Below are positions 1 to 8,624 of a stretch of 64,000 bases of DNA, piece by piece. Below the pieces are notes generated by a model. It searched no databases, was not told the origin of the DNA, and saw nothing but the letters and a program-made list of their open reading frames with translations. Position 1 is the first letter of the stretch. Each line of letters begins with the position of its first letter. The position numbers were made by a program, and so were the translations under genes. Source of the stretch: Planctomycetota bacterium (GTDB lineage Bacteria; Planctomycetota; UBA8742; UBA2392); contig JAHBXZ010000001.1 in NCBI GenBank assembly GCA_019636215.1, positions 319,694-383,693 of the forward strand, in the 5' to 3' direction.

Positions 1-43
1 CATAAGGCGGGTATCTTCGCCTGTCTGTCTTTGCGAGGCACAC

Positions 44-1150
44 ATGACTGTACCCGTCTATCTGGTCGCCGGCTTTCTGGGCTCGGGCAAGACCACGCTG
101 ATGCAGCGCCTGCTGAAGCATCTCAACGAACAGGGCCAGAAGCCGCTGGTGCTGATGAACGAGTTCGGCGAAACGAACGTGGACAACGAGCTGCTGGAAG
201 GCGCCAACGCGCAGATGCGCGAGCTGATTGACGGCTGCATCTGCTGCACCAGCAAGACCGAACTCACCAAGACGCTGTACGACATTGTCGTCAGTGACAA
301 GCCCAGCGCGATCCTGCTGGAGACCACCGGCCTTGCAGACCCCGTCGAGATTCTCGACATCTGCACCCTGCCGAACATGCTCGACAAGCTCACCCTGCGC
401 ACGATTGTCAGCGTCGTGGACGTCAACCGCTGGGGCAAGGTGCCCCAGGCCGAGGCCCTGATGAAGCGCCAGGCCAAGTACGCCGACCTGCTGCTGCTGA
501 ACAAGAGTGACCTGGTGGACGAAGCGCGACTGGCCACCGTGGAGAACGAGGTGCGCGCGCTGAACAAGCGCGCCGGCCTGCACCGCACCGTGCGCACCGA
601 GATTGACCCGAAGCTGGTGATTCATGCCCAGGGCACAGAAGTCGTCAACGACGGCAAGGATCACAGCCATTGCGACCACGACCACGGCCACTGCGAGCAT
701 GAGCATCATGGCCACGAACACAAGCACGAGCATCACGCCCACGCCCACGCCCACGCGCACGACCATACCCCCAACAGGCCGGCCCATGCCCACGACCACT
801 ATCTCAGCATGACCATGTGGCCCTGCGGCACGGCCGACAAACGCAAGTTCAACGACTTCCTGCAGGAAGGCATCCCCGGCCTGCTGCGCCTGAAGGGCTT
901 TGTGCGCGTTGATGGCGTTGAGCCCCAGGCGATCCTGCAGTGGACGGCCGGCGACTTCGAACTGATTGCCCGCCCGCAGTTCATCCGCGAGAAGAAGGAC
1001 GTGCTGGTGTTCATCGGCGAAGACCTGGACCGCAACCAGATCAAGCAGAAGCTCGAAGCCACCGGCCTGCACTTCCACGACCACGGCGAGCATCATCATC
1101 ACCACGATCACGACCACGACCACGCGCACGCCCACGGGCACAAGCACTGA
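44..1150 (+). CDS. CobW/COG0523-family G3E GTPase (metal chaperone)
   Basis: This 368-residue protein belongs to the CobW/COG0523 branch of G3E P-loop GTPases, which deliver metal ions (zinc, cobalt or iron) to client enzymes in the cytoplasm. The P-loop GFLGSGKTT lies at residues 10-18, the metal-binding GCICC motif at 64-68 and the guanine-specificity NKSD at 153-156. A His-rich linker at about 206-252 and a second His-rich tail at about 350-368 flank the CobW C-terminal domain; such stretches are typical of zinc-handling members. The next gene starts 2 bases after the stop, so the two are probably co-transcribed. A Fur-family regulator lies at 60599, but no clear Zur box was seen here. Zinc specificity is inferred from the His content only. 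Confidence 0.93.
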   Translation: MTVPVYLVAGFLGSGKTTLMQRLLKHLNEQGQKPLVLMNEFGETNVDNELLEGANAQMRELIDGCICCTSKTELTKTLYDIVVSDKPSAILLETTGLADPVEILDICTLPNMLDKLTLRTIVSVVDVNRWGKVPQAEALMKRQAKYADLLLLNKSDLVDEARLATVENEVRALNKRAGLHRTVRTEIDPKLVIHAQGTEVVNDGKDHSHCDHDHGHCEHEHHGHEHKHEHHAHAHAHAHDHTPNRPAHAHDHYLSMTMWPCGTADKRKFNDFLQEGIPGLLRLKGFVRVDGVEPQAILQWTAGDFELIARPQFIREKKDVLVFIGEDLDRNQIKQKLEATGLHFHDHGEHHHHHDHDHDHAHAHGHKH

Positions 1151-1152
1151 TC

Positions 1153-2235
1153 ATGTCCATTGACTGGCTTGAAGCCGAGCATGCCATTGACGACCGCCTT
1201 TCGCTGACCGCCCGCCGCGAGAAACTTGAGGCCGCCGTCAAGGCAAACCCCGCCGACGCCACCAGCGCGCTGCAGCTGCTTTCCGTGCTGGACCAACTGG
1301 GCGAAGACCCGCAGGCCATTGCGCGCCTGATGGACCCGGCGTTTCAGGCCAATCCGCGCGACGCCGGCCTGATGGCCTGGCTGAGCCTGCTGACCTACAA
1401 GATGGGCGAGCTCAAGCTGGCCATGCTTACAGCCAAGGCCGCCCATGACCTCGACAAAGGCGAACTGATCGCCAACCTGGTGCTGGCCAACATCCTGATC
1501 CGCGCCGGCAAGTTCAACGACGCCCTGCGCCATGCCAAGGCCGCGCTGGATGTCAGCGACGCCAGCCACCTGCGCAAAGACGTGCAGCGCGTGTACTGCA
1601 TCACCCTGGCCCGCCAGGGCAAGTACCCCGAGGCCTACGAGTACCAGTTGAAGGTACTGGCCGAGCGCCCCGACGACTCGCAGGCCATTGAAGACGCCGC
1701 CGACCTGTTGAATGAAATGGGCCGGGCCGATGACGCCATGGCGCTGCTGAAGGCGGCCATCGAACGCAAGCCCGGCGACACAGACTTGTTGTTCCGCACC
1801 GCGGTCGGCTGCTTTGAGGCCGGCCTGAACACAGATGCACTGCGCTGGGCGGATCGCCTTCTGGCTGCCGATGGCCAGCACCTGGAGGGCTGGAACCTGC
1901 GCGCGCAGATCAGGCTCAAGCTTGGTGATGCCCAGGGCGCGCTGGCGGACCACGAAATGATCCGCGAGCTCAGCAAGAAGATGCCGCTGGACCATGCCTT
2001 CCGCGCCGAGTGCTTTGTCGCCATGAACCGCAAGGACGACGCGGTGGCGGCACTGAAGCTCGGCATAGAAGAGACCAAAGACTGGCCCCAGCGCCGCAAG
2101 GAATACGAGGCCATGCTGCAAGGCCTGCAGATCCAGCCACCCAGCGCCCAGCCCAAGGGCGGGCCCAAGCTGTCGCCCAACGACCCCTGCTGGTGCGGCA
2201 GCGGCAAGAAGCTCAAGAAGTGCCACGGGGTGTAA
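1153..2235 (+). CDS. TPR-repeat protein with C-terminal SEC-C zinc motif
   Basis: This 360-residue protein is nearly all alpha-helical, with tetratricopeptide-like repeats from about residue 30 to 310. It ends in a SEC-C motif, NDPCWCGSGKKLKKCHGV, the zinc-binding CxCGSGKKxKxCH signature first known from the SecA C-terminus. The ATG at 1153 is chosen because it follows the CobW stop by 2 bases; the frame is open further upstream, but that part overlaps the GTPase gene. TPRs usually bind proteins and SEC-C binds zinc and partners such as SecB or ribosomes. The link to the preceding metal chaperone could mean that this is a zinc-dependent client, which is inference. The precise role is unknown. 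Confidence 0.85.
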   Translation: MSIDWLEAEHAIDDRLSLTARREKLEAAVKANPADATSALQLLSVLDQLGEDPQAIARLMDPAFQANPRDAGLMAWLSLLTYKMGELKLAMLTAKAAHDLDKGELIANLVLANILIRAGKFNDALRHAKAALDVSDASHLRKDVQRVYCITLARQGKYPEAYEYQLKVLAERPDDSQAIEDAADLLNEMGRADDAMALLKAAIERKPGDTDLLFRTAVGCFEAGLNTDALRWADRLLAADGQHLEGWNLRAQIRLKLGDAQGALADHEMIRELSKKMPLDHAFRAECFVAMNRKDDAVAALKLGIEETKDWPQRRKEYEAMLQGLQIQPPSAQPKGGPKLSPNDPCWCGSGKKLKKCHGV

Positions 2236-2353
2236 CGGCCCGGCCATAGTTCGCAGTCGGGAGCCTGGCGCAACGCTCGGCTTGCATTGTCATCGCAACA
2301 TCCATCTGCCATCACCAAACTGTCATGCCATGTCAAGCACTGGGTGCGGAATA

Positions 2354-2510
2354 GGGCATAGGGCGTGGCATGGAAAAACAAGAGCCGCAAGCGCAAGCGC
2401 GCGGTGCAGTTAGCTGGGCATAGGGCATGGCATGGAAAAACAAGAGCCGCAAGCGCAAGCGCGCGGTGCAGTTAGCAGGGCATAGGGCATGGGGCATGGG
2501 GAAACGAAAA
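2354..2510. repeat. 62-bp tandem direct repeat with GGGCATA heptamers
   Basis: Two nearly identical 62-bp units occupy 2354-2415 and 2416-2477, and a partial third begins at 2478. Each opens with GGGCATAGGGC(A/G)TGG and continues with a shared A-rich and GC-rich body. The heptamer GGGCATA recurs at 30657 and 53728. No gene is seen in 2236-2612; it holds only this repeat and the CCCAAAA array. Confidence 0.9.
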
Positions 2511-2533
2511 ACATCGCCGAACCATCGGCGACC

Positions 2534-2596
2534 CCCAAATCCCAAAACCCAAAACCCAAAACCCAAAACCCAAAACCCAAAACCCAAAACCCAAAA
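2534..2596. repeat. CCCAAAA heptamer array (9 units)
   Basis: Nine consecutive 7-bp units, one CCCAAAT followed by eight perfect CCCAAAA, fill 63 bp between two convergent genes. The complementary strand reads GGGTTTT in tandem, with runs of three G every seven bases, a spacing compatible with G-quadruplex folding. The array lies directly after the 62-bp repeat. Confidence 0.95.
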
Positions 2597-2612
2597 TCTA
2601 CTCCCCATCCCA

Positions 2613-3209
2613 TCACGCCGCGCCCACCTGCTTGCGGCGTTTGTCGCGCACCTCTTTCCACATCTTGTCCAGGTCTGGGGCTGGTGGCGTGGCTGACTCG
2701 GGGGCCGGCTGCGGGATCTCGGGCTTGGGGGCCGGGCCTGGGGTTTCGGCGGTGGGCTTCAGGCCGGCCTCGATGCCGGGGCGGTGTTTTGCGTAGTAGG
2801 AGTCGTGGTACAGCCGCGCCTTCATGTCGTGCCAGTTTTCGTCCACTTCATAGACGGGGGCGGCGGTGCGTGTGCCCGTCAAGCGGAACAGTTCCTCGCG
2901 CGCGTCGCAGAATGCGTCCTCCCACAGCGCGTTGTGGGCGCGGGTCAGGCGATCAAGCTGGTTTTCATAGCGCAGGTGCTCGCGCGCATGGGCGGGTGCC
3001 TGGGCGGGGTTGGCCTTGCACTGGGCTTCCTGGGTGGCCCAGATCATCTCGAGCGAGCGCTGCACGGCGGCAATGCGTTTCTCAATGAAGGGGCCGGGGC
3101 CGGCAGCAAAGAGCTGCCCGGCGCGGGCGAACAGTGCATCGCGGTCAGGGCCGGGCGGCATCATCTGTGCGGCGCGGCGAACGGTGAGTTTGTCGTGTTT
3201 GGCTGGCAT
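2613..3209 (-). CDS. Hypothetical protein, charged, Pro-rich C-terminus
   Basis: A 198-residue protein that I do not recognise. The ATG at 3209 is chosen because a GAGGA Shine-Dalgarno precedes it; an upstream extension in the same frame does not look protein-like. Residues 1-130 are helical and charged, with many Arg, Glu and Ala, and include two Trp and two Cys. Residues about 140-180 form a Pro/Ala/Glu-rich linker, and the C-terminus is Lys/Arg-rich. There is no signal peptide or membrane segment, so it is probably cytoplasmic. It is divergent from the exported pair starting at 3570 and convergent with the SEC-C gene. Confidence 0.6.
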   Translation of the reverse strand: MPAKHDKLTVRRAAQMMPPGPDRDALFARAGQLFAAGPGPFIEKRIAAVQRSLEMIWATQEAQCKANPAQAPAHAREHLRYENQLDRLTRAHNALWEDAFCDAREELFRLTGTRTAAPVYEVDENWHDMKARLYHDSYYAKHRPGIEAGLKPTAETPGPAPKPEIPQPAPESATPPAPDLDKMWKEVRDKRRKQVGAA

Positions 3210-3503
3210 GGCGGTATCCTCAAAAGAGCCCGCCAGAAGTGTAACCAGCGTCGCGACACAAAACGGGGCTTCGGGCCGGAACCCGGCGCAACGGCCAGGC
3301 AAGCCCTAGGCGCCAAGCGCCATACACGGCACCAGGGCAGACGGTTCAGCCCGAAGCACCGGCGCAACCCACGCCCCCGGCACGCATCGCAAGCGAATCC
3401 GGACACAGCCGGGGGTATCCGCCAACAAGCAACCCAGGGTGCCGGGCGCCGACACAATCACTGCCGCGCACATGTCCGCAGCGCGCAGGCAGCGCTGTTT
3501 GGC

Positions 3504-3532
3504 TTGCGTCGGGTACATTGGGCTTTCATAAT
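3504..3532 (+). promoter_or_regulatory. Putative sigma-70-like promoter
   Basis: TTGCGT (3504-3509) and CATAAT (3527-3532, five of six consensus bases) are separated by 17 bp. They lie 38 bases before the ATG at 3570. The remaining 3210-3503 between the divergent genes holds no gene that I can support. Confidence 0.4.
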
Positions 3533-3569
3533 TCTCACTTCTCCTTCCACTGTCCCCAAGGATCAGACG

Positions 3570-5375
3570 ATGGGCAAACCAACACTGGTCGCGGCAATCG
3601 CGGCGGCTGTTGTCGCATTGTCAATTGCATCAACCACAGGAAATGTTGCCAGCAGTGCCTCGCAGCCCGGGGAAGAGTTCGTCGAGAGAGTTCACGGACT
3701 TGAAGGACTCTTGTTGCAGCCGCCCGAGTCGTCACTCATTCCCAGGCCAGCTCCACTGGACATTGAATCGATTGCGCGCGACCGAACCGTGATGGAAGTA
3801 AGCGAGTGTTGGCCCCTTGGAACCGGCGCACCAGAGCCAGCCGGTCAGAGCACCGACGAGTTCAAGGCGATGATTGAAAGTCTTGATGCCGGCGGCGAGC
3901 TGGAGTCCATTCATCTGGAACTCAATCCAATCCTGCGGCTCAGGTGCCGTGCTACGAAGCCCATGCACGACCGCATCAGCTGGGCCATCGAAGCGCTCCG
4001 GCAGTACAGCGAGGCGCGCATAGACGTTGAGATTCTTGAGTTGCCTTCGAGGCCGCCGAAAGTGGTGCTTTCCGCGGCGGAAGTACAGGCGCTCAAGGGA
4101 AAGTCGATCTGGACTTCTTCTCTGTGGCAAGGACAGGCCGGGATTGCATCTCAGCTTCATGAGTCGCGTGTTCTCTTCGGCATCGAACACAGGCCCGGCG
4201 GTGAGTCCCGTACGGCGGGTACGCTTTACTCGGGTGCGCAGTGGCGCGTCACCGCGGCCTCGATGCCCGGCGGCTCTGTTCGCATGCAGGCGGTGTTTGC
4301 GCGCGGGAGAGACGTCGAAATCCGGGCTTGCGAACTTCCGGAAGGGTCATTCGAACTTCCCGCGATGACATGGACGTTCATGCCTTCGTGCGGGACGGTT
4401 CCCAACGGCGGCGGACTGTTGCTGGACGGTGGAGATCGCTGGTTCGTTGTGCGCGCGCTGGCGGCGAAGTCACTGGAGCACTACGAACGAGTCGGCGGAT
4501 ACGGCATCTGGAATCCGGTCGGGGCAGCGCCGGCACAAGATCAGTTCGCCCGCTGGTTGCTTCCGCCGGCGGACAGCACGCTAGGCGGACAGGAGTATCT
4601 CGGCCTTCCGCAGCGGCCGGACTGGGCACATGATCACAGGGTGCAGCAAGGCCAAGGCCTTGGCACCTTCGGCAGGCTTTACGCGGAGGAGGTTGAGCAG
4701 CCGATGCGCGCAAGTTTCAGGCTGGCCTCAATCGGCCCCATGTTGCTCAGCGCGGACGTTGCGCATGACCCCCAGGACCCTGACGCCAGAAGAATGACCG
4801 AGGAGAAACGGGACTTCCACCTTGAACTCTTGCGGCGCTTTGGCGACCGGCCTTTCGGCACGTCGGGCGTAGTTGCGGTGGTTGTCCCATCGCGATCGAA
4901 GATTCCCGAGGGAATCATCAAGGGCCGTCCGCTGGCGCAAGACATCCAGACCCTGCGCGGGTTGCCTGGCGCGCTGGCGCTGGTGGACCGCCGCGTGGCT
5001 TCTGAACTTGATCAAACGGTTGATCTTCTGGAAGTGCGACTTCGCAACCACATGGCGTCACACCATGTGTACGGGCACCCGACAAGAGGTCCCCAGTGGG
5101 AGCCAGACGTTCGCACGGCGGCAAGCGGCTGGCAGGTAAGGTTGTTTCGCGGCGCAAACCAGCGCATGACGGCCCGGTTCGCCCTGCGTGAAATACTGCC
5201 CTTGAGAGTGCTGCCAGGCACCGGAGATTCAAAGGGCCGCGACATGGAAGCCCAGGAAGGCCCGTACACGGAGGGAGTGATTGATGTGCTGGCAACCGAG
5301 CCTGGCTGGCACAGCGTCATCCGTCCGTTGGACGACAAACGGCAGCTGGTGCTGCTCGTGGAGGTCATCAAGTGA
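3570..5375 (+). CDS. Exported protein with secretin-N-like domain, first of a tandem pair
   Basis: A 601-residue protein of unknown function. The ATG at 3570 is preceded by AAGGA and opens a signal peptide of about 28 residues (GKPTL followed by an Ala/Val/Ile-rich core). The segment around residues 110-155, with a beta strand, the phrase HDRISWAIEALRQ and then ARIDVEILELP, has the alternating pattern of the N1/STN-like domains that precede secretin channels. The rest is beta-rich, but no secretin pore domain follows. The gene ends with a 1-base overlap with the next gene, which has a similar N-terminal half, so the two are probably an operon of diverged paralogues. The secretin comparison is inference from pattern only. 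Confidence 0.6.
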   Translation: MGKPTLVAAIAAAVVALSIASTTGNVASSASQPGEEFVERVHGLEGLLLQPPESSLIPRPAPLDIESIARDRTVMEVSECWPLGTGAPEPAGQSTDEFKAMIESLDAGGELESIHLELNPILRLRCRATKPMHDRISWAIEALRQYSEARIDVEILELPSRPPKVVLSAAEVQALKGKSIWTSSLWQGQAGIASQLHESRVLFGIEHRPGGESRTAGTLYSGAQWRVTAASMPGGSVRMQAVFARGRDVEIRACELPEGSFELPAMTWTFMPSCGTVPNGGGLLLDGGDRWFVVRALAAKSLEHYERVGGYGIWNPVGAAPAQDQFARWLLPPADSTLGGQEYLGLPQRPDWAHDHRVQQGQGLGTFGRLYAEEVEQPMRASFRLASIGPMLLSADVAHDPQDPDARRMTEEKRDFHLELLRRFGDRPFGTSGVVAVVVPSRSKIPEGIIKGRPLAQDIQTLRGLPGALALVDRRVASELDQTVDLLEVRLRNHMASHHVYGHPTRGPQWEPDVRTAASGWQVRLFRGANQRMTARFALREILPLRVLPGTGDSKGRDMEAQEGPYTEGVIDVLATEPGWHSVIRPLDDKRQLVLLVEVIK

Positions 5376-6982
5376 TGAGAATCCTCCAGCTCACTCTGGC
5401 CGCCGTCGTACTGTCGGTCACCACGGTCATCGCCCAGGACGCGCCGAAGCCCGGACTTGCGCTGGTTGTCTATGATGTGTCCGCGCTTTCTACGCCCGAC
5501 CCTGCGCACACGGCGCCCTCTGGGCCGGCCCGGCTGTCGCTGCGACCAGACCAGTATGGGCCTACAGTCGACCTGCCGGGAAGCTCGAGCGGTCCGGAGC
5601 AAGGATGGAGCTCCGACGCGCTGATGGAAGCGATCGGGGGCTTGTGCACGGCAGAGTTGTCCGACGTGTCGTGGATTGGACCTCCGGAGAACGGGCGGCT
5701 TGGCGTCCGGGCGGCTTCGGAAGATCATCAACTGATCGGAATGTACCTGCGGGCCCTCATCGCGATGCGAGCGGCACGGGTTCACGTCGCAATCTGGAAC
5801 ACTTCGGCAGAGTCCAAGCTGGTTGGTACAGCCACAGGCCGCCTCAATGAAGACCTGATTGTCGGGTTCACGCGCGAGGACCCACAGGTGCTGTACCACT
5901 ACCGCGCGGCCTACACCGCTGACTTGGCGCGTGTCGGTACATTTGAATCAGGCATGGAGTTCAGCTTGTGTGTCTGTCACCAGGGTCCGTTGCTGCTTGT
6001 GCAAGGTGGCCTGATAGAACGAAGGCTTCGCGGTTTTCGCGACGCCAAGGTTCAAAGCGGCATGGTTGTCAACATGGCCGAGTACGAAGAACGGTCCGCG
6101 CCGTTCGCCTTCACGGCAGTGTCAGGCAGTCGGGTGGCACTTTCGCTGTTCGGTGTTCCCTATGCTATCGATGTGTCCTGTGACAAATCCAGCGGGTCGC
6201 TGGACGCTGTGGTCGGCAACCGCAGGCTGTACATGCAGGACCTGTCGCCCGGCTGGGTGCGCAGCCAGATGGCTCCGTGGGTTTTTGGTTCCGACTTCAG
6301 TTCCATGCGTACGCAGTGGCGGCCGCATGAGGCCGTCAACACTGCGTCGAACGCTGAAGCCAAGTTCCGCGAATCCGCCATGGAAAGTCTTGGCCGAAAC
6401 GCCGGCGTGGACCTGCTGTGGGGCTTCGGGTTCATCTGCGCCTCAGGTCCGGCAGCTGGTGATGACCGGTCTTCTACCACCTGGGCTGGCTTGATTGGCG
6501 ACGCGCGTGTGCTGGCGGAGCCCCGTCGTGCCGTGTTCCAGGTAGAGATTCGGGGCCGCAGGGACGGCTCCGCCGACGAAGAAACACTGCTTGCCTCCCA
6601 CCGGTTTTCGGTTTGCGCGGGCCAGATGGCCGACTGGTTCTCCATCGTGCGTACGCAGCACATTGCCGGATACGTCTTCCCAGCGGCCGTGCCGGTAGGA
6701 ATCAGGGAGCCATGGCAAAGCGCGCCCGCTGCGGGGCTGCAGATACGGGTCCTGTGGGACGGTCGGTCGGTGTTTGTTCGGGCGGCGCGACGCGAAGTCA
6801 TCGGCCCACTGGAGCGCTTCAATACGCGCATCGAGGGCCGGGACGACATCGTCATTGAGCGCCAGCGCGCACAGACGGGCGAGATTTACACCAGCGCCGT
6901 GCTCAACACAGGCCAGAGAACGCAAGCGCGGGCACCGTTTGGCGACAGCAGCATGATTGCCGAGATTCATCGCGTTGATTGA
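5375..6982 (+). CDS. Exported protein with secretin-N-like domain, second of the pair
   Basis: A 535-residue exported protein of unknown function. ATG 5375 overlaps the previous stop by one base and has GGAGG about nine bases upstream; a GTG at 5372 would add one residue. A signal peptide (MRILQLTLAAVVLSVTTVIA) is clear. Residues about 100-150 (strand, HQLIGMYLRALIAMRAA, strand) resemble the same N1/STN-like module as in the upstream gene. The remainder is beta-rich with scattered Cys. The shared architecture and overlap indicate a duplicated functional unit, but neither protein has a recognisable enzymatic motif. Confidence 0.6.
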   Translation: MRILQLTLAAVVLSVTTVIAQDAPKPGLALVVYDVSALSTPDPAHTAPSGPARLSLRPDQYGPTVDLPGSSSGPEQGWSSDALMEAIGGLCTAELSDVSWIGPPENGRLGVRAASEDHQLIGMYLRALIAMRAARVHVAIWNTSAESKLVGTATGRLNEDLIVGFTREDPQVLYHYRAAYTADLARVGTFESGMEFSLCVCHQGPLLLVQGGLIERRLRGFRDAKVQSGMVVNMAEYEERSAPFAFTAVSGSRVALSLFGVPYAIDVSCDKSSGSLDAVVGNRRLYMQDLSPGWVRSQMAPWVFGSDFSSMRTQWRPHEAVNTASNAEAKFRESAMESLGRNAGVDLLWGFGFICASGPAAGDDRSSTTWAGLIGDARVLAEPRRAVFQVEIRGRRDGSADEETLLASHRFSVCAGQMADWFSIVRTQHIAGYVFPAAVPVGIREPWQSAPAAGLQIRVLWDGRSVFVRAARREVIGPLERFNTRIEGRDDIVIERQRAQTGEIYTSAVLNTGQRTQARAPFGDSSMIAEIHRVD

Positions 6983-7064
6983 ATCGCGACTGCCCATCCT
7001 GAACGAGACGCCCGCGTCACCTGACTTCCGCGGGCGGCGGCGCCTGTGCACTTCGCGGTCAATT

Positions 7065-7085
7065 CCTCGCTGGCGCTTCGGGCTC
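7065..7085. repeat. Dispersed repeat, CGCTTCGGGCTC family
   Basis: The sequence CCTCGCTGGCGCTTCGGGCTC followed by TTGTTGGG matches copies at 56677 and 56906 and, in reverse orientation, at 53912 and 54081. A degenerate copy is at 7157-7182. Confidence 0.75.
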
Positions 7086-7097
7086 TTGTTGGGCTTT

Positions 7098-7204
7098 GAC
7101 TGCCGACTGCCGACTGCCGACTGCCGACTCGCGACTGCCGACTCCCGCCTGCCCATGTCGCTCGCTTACGCTTCGCGCTCTCGGCCACCCGCCACCCGCC
7201 ATCC
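7098..7204. repeat. GACTGCC heptamer array plus GCCACCC heptamers
   Basis: Eight 7-bp units run from 7098 to 7153: four GACTGCC, then GACTCGC, GACTGCC, GACTCCC and GCCTGCC. Three further units (GCCACCC twice, GCCATCC once) occupy 7184-7204, directly before the stop of the convergent dehydrogenase gene. The stretch 6983-7206 carries no gene. Confidence 0.9.
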
Positions 7205-7206
7205 GG

Positions 7207-8481
7207 CTAGTTGCCGCGCTGGGTTTCGGCGTCGCCTACCCTTTGCAGGGCGAGCATGAACGCTGCCGTGCGCATGGTGGTCTTCTCTTTCTTTGACAGC
7301 TCGTACACGTCGTGGAAGCCCTTGCGCATCTTGCGGTCGAGTTCTTTGTTCACCTGTTCTTCGTCCCAATAGAACTGGGTCAGGTTCTGGCTCCACTCGA
7401 AGTAACTCACCGTCACGCCGCCGGCGTTGGCAAGAATGTCCGGGATCACGATGACGCCCTTCTCATGCAGGATCTCGTCGGCCTCGGGCATGGTGGGGTG
7501 ATTGGCGGCTTCCACTATCAGTGGCGCCTTGATGTTGTTGGCGTTGTCCGGCGTGATCACGTCGCCCAGCGCGGCCGGGATCAGGCAGTCCACGCTCAGC
7601 ACGAACATATCCTGGTTGTTCATCACGTCGCCGCCCGGGAAGCCCGCCACGGTGCGCTTTTCATTGAAGTAAAGCAGCAGCGCCGGCACGTCCAGCCCCT
7701 TGGGGTTGTACACGCCGCCCTTGACGTCCGTGATCGCGACAACTTTGCCGCCCTTTTCGTGCCAGAACTTGGCCGTGAAACTGCCCACGTTGCCAAAGCC
7801 CTGGATCGCGCAGGTCTTGCCCCTGATCGACTGGCCCTGGGCCGCGTAGTAGGCCTCGGTGGTGGCCAGCACGCCCATGGCCGTTGCCGTGATGCGGCCG
7901 CGCGACCCGCCCAGGGTGACGGGCTTGCCGGTGACCACGCCGGGGCTGTAACCGCGGCGCGAGCTGTATTCGTCCATCAGCCATGCCATCACCTGGCCGT
8001 CGGTGCCCATGTCGGGCGCGGGCACGTCGCGCTGGGGGCCCAGCACAATGGCAATGCGCGCGGTGAACTTGCGCGTGAGGCGCTCAAGTTCGAGCATGCT
8101 CATGTTCATCGGGTCGCAGGCCACGCCGCCCTTGGCACCGCCGAACGGCACGTCAACCAGCGCGGTCTTCCAGGTCATCAAACTGGCCAGCGCGCGCACT
8201 TCGTCTTTGTCGACTTCGGGGTGATAGCGGATGCCGCCCTTCCAGGGGCCGCGTGCGCCGTTGTGCTGGATGCGATAGCCGGTGTAGACATGAATCTTGC
8301 CGCTGTCCATGCGCACGGGCACCGAAACGGTGACCTCGCGGAACGGGGTCTTCAGGATCTCGCGCAGCCAGTCAGGCATGCTGAGCCTGTCGGCGGCGCG
8401 GTCAAACATCGCGTTGACCGCCTCAAAGGCGTTGAAGCGGCGGGAGATGGCCGGGTGACGGCCTGTGGTGCGTGTGGACAT
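7207..8481 (-). CDS. gdhA: Glutamate dehydrogenase (Glu/Leu/Phe/Val family)
   Basis: A 424-residue glutamate dehydrogenase catalysing reversible oxidative deamination of glutamate to 2-oxoglutarate and ammonia in the cytoplasm. The N-terminal substrate domain shows GGIRYHPEV and PFGGAKGG, with the catalytic Lys in the latter, then DVPAPDMGTD, whose Asp is the catalytic acid in the family. The Rossmann domain has GFGNVGSFTA near residue 227. The length is normal for the hexameric roughly 420-residue class. Cofactor preference cannot be judged safely. An Rrf2-type regulator lies 143 bp upstream on the same strand. With glnE at 12177, the window carries two nitrogen-assimilation genes. Confidence 0.95.
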   Translation of the reverse strand: MSTRTTGRHPAISRRFNAFEAVNAMFDRAADRLSMPDWLREILKTPFREVTVSVPVRMDSGKIHVYTGYRIQHNGARGPWKGGIRYHPEVDKDEVRALASLMTWKTALVDVPFGGAKGGVACDPMNMSMLELERLTRKFTARIAIVLGPQRDVPAPDMGTDGQVMAWLMDEYSSRRGYSPGVVTGKPVTLGGSRGRITATAMGVLATTEAYYAAQGQSIRGKTCAIQGFGNVGSFTAKFWHEKGGKVVAITDVKGGVYNPKGLDVPALLLYFNEKRTVAGFPGGDVMNNQDMFVLSVDCLIPAALGDVITPDNANNIKAPLIVEAANHPTMPEADEILHEKGVIVIPDILANAGGVTVSYFEWSQNLTQFYWDEEQVNKELDRKMRKGFHDVYELSKKEKTTMRTAAFMLALQRVGDAETQRGN

Positions 8482-8624
8482 CTGGTTGCCCTGATGAGTT
8501 GCGCGGCGTAAATGGCGGGTTTCCGCCCTTACGCTTGGTTGCGCTGCCGCAGGGGACTATGCCTTGAAGGCGCGGGCGTTGCAAAGGGCCAGATGGCGGC
8601 AATCACGCGCACTGCCGGGAATGG

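Noticed and set aside
1108..2247. 379-residue open frame on the minus strand
   Set aside because: It lies opposite the TPR/SEC-C gene and has no domain; long antisense frames are expected in high-GC DNA.
2534..2596. Telomere-like CCCAAAA repeat
   Set aside because: The array is short and internal, next to another repeat, and there is no sign of a chromosome end.
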